Shown: in pieces, positions 1 to 4,962 of the stretch
Layout: the number at the start of each line of letters is the position of its first letter
How positions within the stretch are numbered: position 1 is the stretch's first letter
Source: DATDRM01 sp035291705
Lineage (GTDB): Bacteria > Chloroflexota > Anaerolineae > Anaerolineales > UBA4823
Direction of reading: 5' to 3'
Assembly: GCA_035291705.1 (NCBI GenBank)
Contig: DATDRM010000366.1
Coordinates: 1 to 5,468, forward strand
DNA: 5,468 bases
Made by a program: the position numbers and the translations under genes
Notes under the pieces: generated by a model
Told to the model about the DNA's origin: nothing
The model's input: only the letters and a program-made list of their open reading frames with translations
The model's database searches: none

Positions 1-233
1 TCTGGATACTCGCTCCGATAGGCATCCGCCATTTCCTGCAAACCGGTGTTGAAGGCATCGTTTTGGTGGGTCCAAACCCGGAGGGTGACCGGTTCTCCTG
101 AGACTGCTGGCGGGCTGGTCAGCGGGGTTTGCTGGGCAGCCGGTGGTTGGGTGGCCTGAGGTGTTGGCTGGCATGCGGATAACACCACAACCAGGGCTAA
201 CAGAAGACTGATGATCATGATCGACTTTCTCAT
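1..233 (-). CDS. ABC sugar transporter substrate-binding lipoprotein, N-terminal part (runs off left edge)
   Basis: Only the first 77 codons are present; the gene continues beyond base 1. The start has a Lys/Arg-bearing n-region (MRKS), a hydrophobic stretch at residues 5-19, and a lipobox LSAC at 18-21, so Cys21 is the expected lipidated residue after signal peptidase II cleavage. A Pro/Gln/Thr-rich linker follows (about 22-47), typical of surface-anchored lipoproteins in bacteria with a thick or unusual envelope. From residue 48 the chain reads VTLRVWTHQNDAF and then a helix GLQEMADAYRSEYP. This is the usual opening of family 1 extracellular solute-binding proteins (MalE/UgpB type): a first beta strand with a conserved Trp, then 'F...Y...P'. 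The role would be to capture a sugar outside the membrane for an ABC importer. Permease genes would be expected to the left. The specific sugar cannot be read from this fragment; the operon suggests an amino sugar or galactose-type sugar. Start choice is supported by AAAGGAG 7 nt upstream. Confidence 0.88.
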   Translation of the reverse strand, partial: MRKSIMIISLLLALVVVLSACQPTPQATQPPAAQQTPLTSPPAVSGEPVTLRVWTHQNDAFNTGLQEMADAYRSEYP

Positions 234-372
234 CTTTCTGCTCCTTTCAGTTTACATCAAGAGAAACACAACCTCAAGTCAAAGATCATTTTCGACTATC
301 AGGATTATGTCCGGTTATTATTCTTCCGCTGGCACCTCCTTGTTAAGGCAATTTGCATCCGGGAATATTTAG
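234..372. other. 139-nt gap between SIS gene and binding-protein gene
   Basis: No convincing ORF, RNA gene or intrinsic terminator is seen here. On the minus strand it holds a TTGACT (277-282) that could be a -35 element, but no good -10 element at 16-18 nt. It also holds an AAGGAGGTG (333-341) that matches the full anti-Shine-Dalgarno core but has no start codon within reach. A small CCTT-AAC-AAGG inverted repeat (338-348) covers part of that sequence. The gap is much larger than the 25-76 nt gaps of the other genes, so a separate promoter or a processing site for the transporter genes is plausible but not shown. Confidence 0.5.
241..247 (-). promoter_or_regulatory. Ribosome binding site of the binding-protein gene
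   Basis: AAAGGAG on the minus strand, separated by 7 nt from the ATG at 231-233. It is the clearest Shine-Dalgarno sequence among the minus-strand genes, and fits a binding protein made in excess over its transporter. It fixes the start of the lipoprotein gene. Confidence 0.8.
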
Positions 373-1434
373 TTATGGGAGTTTGAGCTGAACAACAGCC
401 ATCAGGTTGGCGGGCTGGTCAGGGTTGAGGCCATTGTGCAGGGAGCGATAGAAAGCCATCAGCTGCAAGACAGGCAGGTAGAGGATCGCCCGCTCCCCAT
501 CTAGCAAACCGCCTGGCAAGACCACCTGGAAATCCGCCTGTTCGGGCTTAAGTAGCCGCGGGGTGATGGCCAACACCCTGGCACCCATGGCGCGCATCTC
601 TTCGAGTAGTTTCACTTCGGGTGATAACGCTGTTTCTGAGACCAACCCGGCAATTAAGGTCTGCTGGTTGACCATCGACATCGGTCCATGGCGGAACTCC
701 AGGAAGTGAAACGCCTCTGAATAACTCAAAGACATTTCTTTCATCTTGAGCATGGCCTCGCAGGCCAGCCCATAATACGGTCCGCTGCCCAGGAAGAAAA
801 AGCGCTCCAGGGTGACATCTTCGCCAAGCTTGCGGGCGAGATCGTGATACTCTGCAATCAAGTCCACCCCGTAAACTGGTAACTGCAGAAACGGACTGCT
901 CCACTTTCTACTGCCCAGCAGGATGGTAAGCGCCTGGACTGCTACCAACATCGAAGAGAACGAACGGGTTTGAGCCACGCTGTACTCCTGTGCCTCTCCG
1001 ATTACTATAGCCAGCGAAACTGACTTTGATAGAGAGCTGTGCTCATAACAGGTGATACCGATCACCGGGCCTTTCGTGTGAGCGCGGAACAGGTCGACTG
1101 CCCTCAGGGTTTCGGTAGTTTCGCCTGAGCGGGAAATCGCCACAAGCAGTTTGGGTTCTCCCCCCCTTAAGACCAAATCAGAGTAGAGTAGGATATCGGA
1201 GGCAGGGTAAGCTACAGCTGTCGTCCTAACGCTCCCCTGGAAGAGCAAGGTAGCTGCCCGCGCCAGGTAATAGGTCGAACCACACCCGGTAAAGATCACT
1301 GTTTGAAATGGCTGGGCGTTCCACAGGGCTAACAACTGGTCTGCTTTGTTACTCGTCTCTTGCAACGCTGCCTGCCAGGCATGTGTCTGGGAGATTATTT
1401 CGTGGTAGGTATGGAACTGGTCGGCTGTCTGCAT
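373..1434 (-). CDS. Double SIS-domain sugar-phosphate isomerase/deaminase (GlmS-isomerase/AgaS-like)
   Basis: A complete 353-residue protein with two sugar isomerase (SIS) domains and no glutaminase domain. SIS1 (about 43-175) carries FTGCGSTYY (48-56), the phosphate-binding Gly/Ser loop, and ISRSGETTETL (100-110), the classic SIS signature. SIS2 (about 205-345) carries FLGSGPYYGLACEAMLKMKE (214-233) and LEFRHGPMSM (245-254), equivalent to the ELKHGP catalytic motif of GlmS. The C-terminus NPDQPANLMAVVQL (337-350) resembles the GlmS tail DVDQPRNLAKSVTVE. Without the glutaminase half it cannot use glutamine for amination, so the likely reaction is deamination and isomerisation of an amino-sugar 6-phosphate, as in AgaS (galactosamine-6-phosphate to tagatose-6-phosphate). 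Fructosamine-6-phosphate deglycase (FrlB-like) or glucosamine-6-phosphate deaminase are alternatives. The GatZ-like gene 76 nt upstream favours the tagatose route. Cytoplasmic, no membrane segments. Start is supported by AAAGG 7 nt before ATG. Confidence 0.88.
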   Translation of the reverse strand: MQTADQFHTYHEIISQTHAWQAALQETSNKADQLLALWNAQPFQTVIFTGCGSTYYLARAATLLFQGSVRTTAVAYPASDILLYSDLVLRGGEPKLLVAISRSGETTETLRAVDLFRAHTKGPVIGITCYEHSSLSKSVSLAIVIGEAQEYSVAQTRSFSSMLVAVQALTILLGSRKWSSPFLQLPVYGVDLIAEYHDLARKLGEDVTLERFFFLGSGPYYGLACEAMLKMKEMSLSYSEAFHFLEFRHGPMSMVNQQTLIAGLVSETALSPEVKLLEEMRAMGARVLAITPRLLKPEQADFQVVLPGGLLDGERAILYLPVLQLMAFYRSLHNGLNPDQPANLMAVVQLKLP

Positions 1435-1441
1435 AGGGTTA

Positions 1442-1446
1442 CCTTT
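1442..1446 (-). promoter_or_regulatory. Ribosome binding site of the SIS gene
   Basis: AAAGG on the minus strand, 7 nt ahead of the ATG at 1432-1434. Spacing is normal. It supports the chosen start. Confidence 0.65.
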
Positions 1447-1510
1447 TATTTGAGTAAATTTTTCGTGGTTTTATTACGCCTGTATCCCGCGTATTCCATT
1501 TAAGTCAAGT

Positions 1511-2893
1511 TTAATCATCATAAGAATTACTACAAGCCTGGGAATAACAGGCCGCCACCTCCCTGATCCGGTCCCAGACCAACTGGCGCGGATGGTTCCC
1601 AATCTTTCCAGTCCGGATATTCTGGTATTGGACGGGCAGGAACTGGCTGATCAGGGTTAACGGGGGAGGGTTCCGTGCTAGGTTCTCCAGCAATCTAGAC
1701 AGGGCACGCTCAATTTCCGAGTTATTCCAGTAATAACGAATACGGTCACTGAAGCTGTACTTGCGTGCAAAGGCTACCCGAGATTTATCTCCCTCATAGT
1801 ATTTAACGTAATGGAGGGGATCCCGGCTTAAAACCTCATCCAGTATCTCAAAGAACCGGGAAAGGGCGACCCCAGGACGGTGTGCCAGCCATTCCTGCTC
1901 CATCATCGCCAGGGCGAAGACCGCTTCCCTGAAGGCAAAGGTCAGCGCCGGGCCGACTTTCAGGATAGCAAAATGGTCCTCCACCATCTGTTGGAGCGCC
2001 CGGCAGCTCTGGTAGTCGGTCGAGTGGGCTTCGTAAACCAAGTTGGGGAGGGTCTCGATGAACTCAGAGAGCGGCCTGGCTTTGGAGCGGTCGTACTCAA
2101 ACAGGGCATCGTCGCCATACTCAACTCCGGGCTGCACCACCAATCCGATCACCCGTTCCCAGGTCGAGTCCAGTCCTCGCACCTGAAAAGCGGACTGAAT
2201 CAGCTCGATGGTCTGGCGTGCATGCTCCACTGTGGTGACTAGCAGGGAGCTTTCCTTCTCCTGAGATCCACCCGGAGGCGGAACTTCCGTACCGATGATA
2301 TAGAGAGGTCGTTCGGCGGCCTTGACTGCCACTGCGGCCGCCTCAGCCACCTGGCAAAGTTCGCTAGCCCGTTCGGCTGCAATCTGTGGGTCAAGTGGGC
2401 GCTCGGGCGCATCGTCGGCGCAGCGCATGCTGGCGTCCAAGTGGATCTTGGTGCAACCAGCTTGCACAAAGTCATGGACAAGTTGGCGCGCTTTTTCCAT
2501 AGCCCCCCGGACGTCTTCCGTTTGCCAGGGGCCAGGCCCCAGGTGATCACCTCCCAGAATGATCCTCTCTGTTGGAAATCCCCGGCTGGCAGCGATCTCC
2601 TGCACGTATTGGACAAACTGCCGGGGATTCATGCCGGTATAACCACCATATTGGTTGACCTGGTTGCAAGTCGCCTCGATGAGCAGAGGACTGCTGTTTT
2701 GGTCAGCTTGTTGCATACAGGCCTCGATTACGAAGCGGTTAGCTGAACAAATGGAATAGATGCCGCGTGCCAGGCCCCGCTTCTGGTCGCGCAGGATCTC
2801 GAGCAAACCTTCGCTAGCATTCTTCTCGCCCCTTGAGGAGTGGGCGTCCCAATGGTTCGCCATGGGCTGGGCGTCAGGAGGATTACAAGTCAT
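1511..2893 (-). CDS. GatZ/KbaZ-family protein (tagatose-bisphosphate aldolase accessory subunit, or tagatose/fructose-phosphate 4-epimerase)
   Basis: A complete 460-residue protein that matches E. coli KbaZ/GatZ (about 420-426 residues) over almost its whole length, as I remember those sequences. Shared motifs in order: GIYSICSAN (44-52), LLIEATCNQVNQYGGYTGM (70-88), LGGDHLGP (113-120), KIHLDASM (149-156), IIGTEVPPPGG (199-209), LVVQPGVEY (251-259), YEAHSTDYQ (287-295), AILKVGPALTFA (309-320), YSFSDRIRYYW (379-389) and LISQFLPVQY (414-423). It is a cytoplasmic TIM-barrel protein. In enterobacteria GatZ/KbaZ is needed for full activity and stability of the class II aldolase GatY/KbaY. No such partner is visible here. 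Relatives from Chloroflexota and other thermophiles are reported, to my knowledge, as fructose/tagatose (6-phosphate) 4-epimerases, which would let it work alone after the SIS enzyme. The N-terminus is about 27-30 residues longer than KbaZ and no good ribosome site precedes it, so the true start may be internal, for example Met11. Confidence 0.9.
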   Translation of the reverse strand: MTCNPPDAQPMANHWDAHSSRGEKNASEGLLEILRDQKRGLARGIYSICSANRFVIEACMQQADQNSSPLLIEATCNQVNQYGGYTGMNPRQFVQYVQEIAASRGFPTERIILGGDHLGPGPWQTEDVRGAMEKARQLVHDFVQAGCTKIHLDASMRCADDAPERPLDPQIAAERASELCQVAEAAAVAVKAAERPLYIIGTEVPPPGGSQEKESSLLVTTVEHARQTIELIQSAFQVRGLDSTWERVIGLVVQPGVEYGDDALFEYDRSKARPLSEFIETLPNLVYEAHSTDYQSCRALQQMVEDHFAILKVGPALTFAFREAVFALAMMEQEWLAHRPGVALSRFFEILDEVLSRDPLHYVKYYEGDKSRVAFARKYSFSDRIRYYWNNSEIERALSRLLENLARNPPPLTLISQFLPVQYQNIRTGKIGNHPRQLVWDRIREVAACYSQACSNSYDD

Positions 2894-2910
2894 ATCCTAG
2901 GATTCGAGAT

Positions 2911-2935
2911 AGCAGGACAGGTAATTATTTGTCAA
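2911..2935 (-). promoter_or_regulatory. Possible weak internal promoter before the GatZ-like gene
   Basis: A perfect TTGACA lies at 2930-2935 on the minus strand, overlapping the last codons of the amidohydrolase. The best -10 candidate is TATCTC near 18 nt downstream, which matches the consensus poorly (3 of 6). It could support a secondary transcript of the metabolic genes, but chance is a fair explanation. Confidence 0.2.
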
Positions 2936-3977
2936 GATTCAATAAACGCCTGGCATTCAAATAATAGACTTTCTCCAGAACGTCATCCGGCAAGTGCAGG
3001 CCATAGATGCGCCAGCGGCCTTGGCTGGGCGGATCGGCTAGATCGTAATTGAAATACTCGTCGTCCGTTTCCAGAAAGCGGTAGTACAGGCGATAATAGG
3101 CCAAATCGGGTGGGCAGTCCAAACCAAACAGGATGCGGTCCTGGTGGCGCTGAAAAAACCGGCGCGCCGTATAGGGCTGGCGGCCCAGCTCCCCGATGCG
3201 AGCGGCGATGTCGACAGCGAAATTGGGGCACCGATCCAGCAGCTGGCCGACCCATTCCAGGTTCTCAGCGTAGCAGCCGACGTGGGCGCCGATAAAAGTC
3301 GTCGCCGGGTGGCGCCCCACCAGGTTGGCTAACTGCTCAAGGATGGTGATAAAAGGTGGGAAAGGCGGGTTAGGGAAATGCCAATCCGGATTGGCATGCA
3401 GTTCTTCCCAGCGCTCGTTGGTCGCATCCAGGGGATCGAAAAAGGCGACCGGATCGGCGACATGGATGAGGACCGGCAGGTTCAGTTCCGCAGCCGTCTC
3501 CCAAATGGGATCCAGGCGAGGATCATCTACCGGCGCGAGCGCCTTATGCTGATCGCGCACGTGCAGACCGAACGATTTCCATATCTTCAAGCCTTGCGCC
3601 CCGCGGGCTGCCTGACGGCGCAGGCCGGCGGCCGCCCACTCGCCGAAGCGGTCTCCGTGATCAGGCCAGGCCGCCCAATCCACGCCCCCAAAAAAACAAA
3701 AGCGATCTGGAGCGAAGGCCTTGTATTTGTCAAGGCGTTGGTAGAGAATATCTTCATCCCAACCCCCATCCAGATCTGCAAGCACACAGACACCGGCTTC
3801 ATCCAACACCTCCGAGAGCTCTGACACAGGGCGGTTACACCACCCTCCACCGAAAGTCTCACCCAGGTGGTTGTGCGCGTCGATCACCGGAAACCTGGAG
3901 GAGAGAACTGGTGTCTCTTTCACCCAAAGCCTGGGCTTTGGTACAAATTCTCCCAAAGACAGTTTGGTGTGAGGCAT
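2925..3977 (-). CDS. Amidohydrolase_2-family metal-dependent hydrolase (COG2159-like), substrate unknown
   Basis: A complete 350-residue TIM-barrel hydrolase. The metal-binding pattern is clear: VIDAHNHLGE (31-40) gives the HxH motif His35/His37, LIHVADP (170-176) gives His172, FIGAHVG (228-234) gives His232, and ILFGLDCPP (282-290) gives the conserved Asp287. GLKIWKSFGLHV (129-140) is a conserved strand with Lys131, a position seen in this family. The C-terminal NARRLLNL (341-348) is also typical. The family holds decarboxylases (ACMSD type), lactonases and hydrolases, so fold and metal dependence are well supported but the reaction is not. It is not a NagA/AgaA-type deacetylase by motif. 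Cytoplasmic, with no signal peptide. It sits 25 nt after the repressor gene and 31 nt before the GatZ-like gene, so it is very probably co-transcribed and acts on the same substrate path; a lactonase or de-N-acylase step is possible. No clear Shine-Dalgarno precedes the ATG, so translation may depend on the upstream gene. Confidence 0.87.
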   Translation of the reverse strand: MPHTKLSLGEFVPKPRLWVKETPVLSSRFPVIDAHNHLGETFGGGWCNRPVSELSEVLDEAGVCVLADLDGGWDEDILYQRLDKYKAFAPDRFCFFGGVDWAAWPDHGDRFGEWAAAGLRRQAARGAQGLKIWKSFGLHVRDQHKALAPVDDPRLDPIWETAAELNLPVLIHVADPVAFFDPLDATNERWEELHANPDWHFPNPPFPPFITILEQLANLVGRHPATTFIGAHVGCYAENLEWVGQLLDRCPNFAVDIAARIGELGRQPYTARRFFQRHQDRILFGLDCPPDLAYYRLYYRFLETDDEYFNYDLADPPSQGRWRIYGLHLPDDVLEKVYYLNARRLLNLDK

Positions 3978-4002
3978 TTTCGATTCAGTCGTGCGCCAAA
4001 TA

Positions 4003-4782
4003 TCAAACCTGAAGGACTTCTATGCCCAATTCCCTGAGCTCTACAATACATTCTTCGGAGGTGGCTTTGTCGGTGATCACCATGTGGGCCACTGTCACCG
4101 GACCTACCAGGACAGAGCTGACGCGGCCAAACTTGCGGTGGTCAGCCAACACAATAATACGCGGGGCGAGACTTAGAATCGCCCGATCTGTCATGGTTTC
4201 GGGCAAATAATCGTTTGTGAACCCGTGCCGTGCATCGATGGCGCGCATCCCCATAAACGCCTGGTCTGCCCGAAATTCGCGGATGGCCTGTTCCGCAATG
4301 TGCCCAACCATCGACAGCTCGCTATGCCGCAAAAGACCACCGATCACGATCAATTCGACATTGGGCCGGTCAGTGAGTTCATTGACAACCGGTAATGAGT
4401 TAGTAATCACTGTCAGATTTAGATCCTTGGGCAGGTGGCGGGCGATTTCGAGCACAGTCGTGCCGCTGCCCAGGAATATGGTTTCCCCATCTTTAACTAA
4501 ACCTGCGGCAGCCTGGCCTATCCGCTGCTTCTCGGCGAGCTGCTCAGTCGTACGCAGCAGCATCGGGGGTTCCTTGGTTGCCCGCTCGACGCGCACTGCG
4601 CCGCCATGAGTCCTCTGAATCCAACCTTGCCCATCCAGGTCTTCCAGGTCCCGCCGGATCGTGGCTTCACTGACCTCGAACAGGAGGCTCAGTTCGGCGA
4701 CCATCACGCGCCCTTTTTGCTCGACCAGCTTGCGGATGTGGTTGTGTCTTTCAGCCTTGAGAAGAGCTTCATTTGTGAGCAT
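4003..4782 (-). CDS. DeoR/GlpR-family sugar-phosphate-responsive transcriptional repressor
   Basis: A complete 259-residue regulator of normal family length. Residues 12-60 form the DeoR-type winged helix-turn-helix: RHNHIRKLVEQKGRVMVAEL, then FEVSEATIRRDLEDLDGQG and the wing IQRTHGGAV. The recognition helix SEATIRRDLEDL (38-49) is very typical. Residues about 85-245 form the DeoR sensor domain, related to the ribose-5-phosphate isomerase/CoA-transferase-like fold: GETIFLGSGTTVLEIARHL (99-117), TVITNSLPVVNEL (124-136), IVIGGLLR (145-152) and LADHRKFGR (212-220). Such proteins bind a sugar phosphate made by the pathway and then release the operator. It is the first gene of the minus-strand operon, directly behind a strong promoter with repeats over the start site, so autorepression and control of the whole operon are likely. 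In galactosamine/GalNAc clusters the equivalent is AgaR; the inducer here cannot be read from sequence. Only a weak GAGC-type ribosome site precedes the ATG. Confidence 0.93.
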   Translation of the reverse strand: MLTNEALLKAERHNHIRKLVEQKGRVMVAELSLLFEVSEATIRRDLEDLDGQGWIQRTHGGAVRVERATKEPPMLLRTTEQLAEKQRIGQAAAGLVKDGETIFLGSGTTVLEIARHLPKDLNLTVITNSLPVVNELTDRPNVELIVIGGLLRHSELSMVGHIAEQAIREFRADQAFMGMRAIDARHGFTNDYLPETMTDRAILSLAPRIIVLADHRKFGRVSSVLVGPVTVAHMVITDKATSEECIVELRELGIEVLQV

Positions 4783-4790
4783 ATGTGCTC
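4777..4790. repeat. Inverted repeat across the repressor start codon
   Basis: GAGCA-TATG-TGCTC, with perfect 5-bp arms and a 4-nt centre. The repressor start codon (4780-4782) lies inside it. It could form a weak hairpin in the mRNA that covers the start, or be part of the operator just to its right. At 5-bp arms it may also be chance. Confidence 0.4.
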
Positions 4791-4811
4791 GTTTGTGTTT
4801 GTTTATTGTTC
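4790..4811. promoter_or_regulatory. Candidate DeoR-type operator (TGTTT direct repeats)
   Basis: Reading the plus strand there are four TGTTT-like units: CGTTT (4790), TGTTT (4796), TGTTT (4800) and TGTTC (4807). They abut the -10 element of the repressor promoter at 4812 and cover the expected transcription start near 4805. Repressors of the DeoR family often bind such direct repeats; the LacR-type box of Gram-positive bacteria is, as I recall, TGTTTNWTTT, and TGTTTGTTTA here differs at one position. The location is what an autorepressor would need. The match to a specific family consensus is an inference. Confidence 0.5.
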
Positions 4812-4840
4812 ATTTTAGCAAAAAAATAAATAAATGTCAA
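4805..4840 (-). promoter_or_regulatory. Sigma70-type promoter of the minus-strand operon
   Basis: On the minus strand a perfect TTGACA (-35, 4835-4840) is followed after exactly 17 nt of A/T-rich spacer by TAAAAT (-10, 4812-4817; 5 of 6 to consensus). The predicted start of transcription is near 4805, giving a 5' leader of about 23 nt before the repressor ATG. This is the best promoter in the window and would drive repressor, amidohydrolase, GatZ-like, SIS and possibly transporter genes. Confidence 0.72.
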
Positions 4841-4871
4841 GTTAAAATTGCTCATTCAAGCATAATTTGCA

Positions 4872-4886
4872 GGTATGAAACATACC
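4872..4886. repeat. Perfect palindrome, possible operator, in the divergent promoter region
   Basis: GGTATG-AAA-CATACC, 6-bp perfect arms around a 3-nt centre. It lies about 30 nt upstream of the -35 of the minus-strand promoter and about 24 nt upstream of the candidate -35 of the plus-strand gene, so a bound protein could influence either. It is too short and has no T-run on either side, so it is not a terminator. It does not resemble the TGTTT repeats, so a second regulator is possible. Confidence 0.45.
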
Positions 4887-4909
4887 GATGTCTTTACTCA
4901 AATGATCAG

Positions 4910-4940
4910 GTGACAGTAATAGTTCACTTGGTGTTAAAAT
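4910..4940 (+). promoter_or_regulatory. Candidate promoter of the divergent P-loop kinase gene
   Basis: GTGACA (4910-4915, 5 of 6 to the -35 consensus) and TAAAAT (4935-4940, 5 of 6 to the -10 consensus) are separated by 19 nt, slightly long. The -10 overlaps a small palindrome GTTAAAATTAAC (4933-4944). Expected transcription start would be some 15 nt before the ATG at 4963. Plausible but not as strong as the opposing promoter. Confidence 0.35.
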
Positions 4941-4962
4941 TAACCAAGAGCTCGATAAGCCT

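Noticed and set aside
548..904. 118-codon open frame on the minus strand
   Set aside because: Out-of-frame overlap with the second SIS domain, which is fully conserved in the main frame.
1475..1493. TACGC/GCGTA inverted repeat between the GatZ-like and SIS genes, considered as a terminator
   Set aside because: Only 5-bp arms with a 9-nt loop and no T-run after it on the minus strand, so not an intrinsic terminator.
1880..2242. 120-codon open frame on the plus strand
   Set aside because: Antisense to the conserved C-terminal half of the GatZ-like gene, with no motif of its own.
2239..2616. 125-codon open frame on the minus strand
   Set aside because: Overlaps the GatZ-like gene in another frame; the GatZ motifs run through this whole stretch, so this is a shadow.
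3378..3824. 148-codon open frame on the plus strand
   Set aside because: It lies wholly antisense to the amidohydrolase, whose motifs are intact, and its translation shows no recognisable motif. It is a by-product of G+C-rich codon use.
4217..4609. 130-codon open frame on the plus strand
   Set aside because: Antisense to the DeoR sensor domain, low-complexity Ser/Arg-rich translation, no ribosome site.
4818..4834. A/T-rich run (aaaaaaataaataaa) considered as a terminator tail or simple repeat
   Set aside because: It is exactly the 17-nt spacer of the TTGACA/TAAAAT promoter and has no G+C stem next to it.
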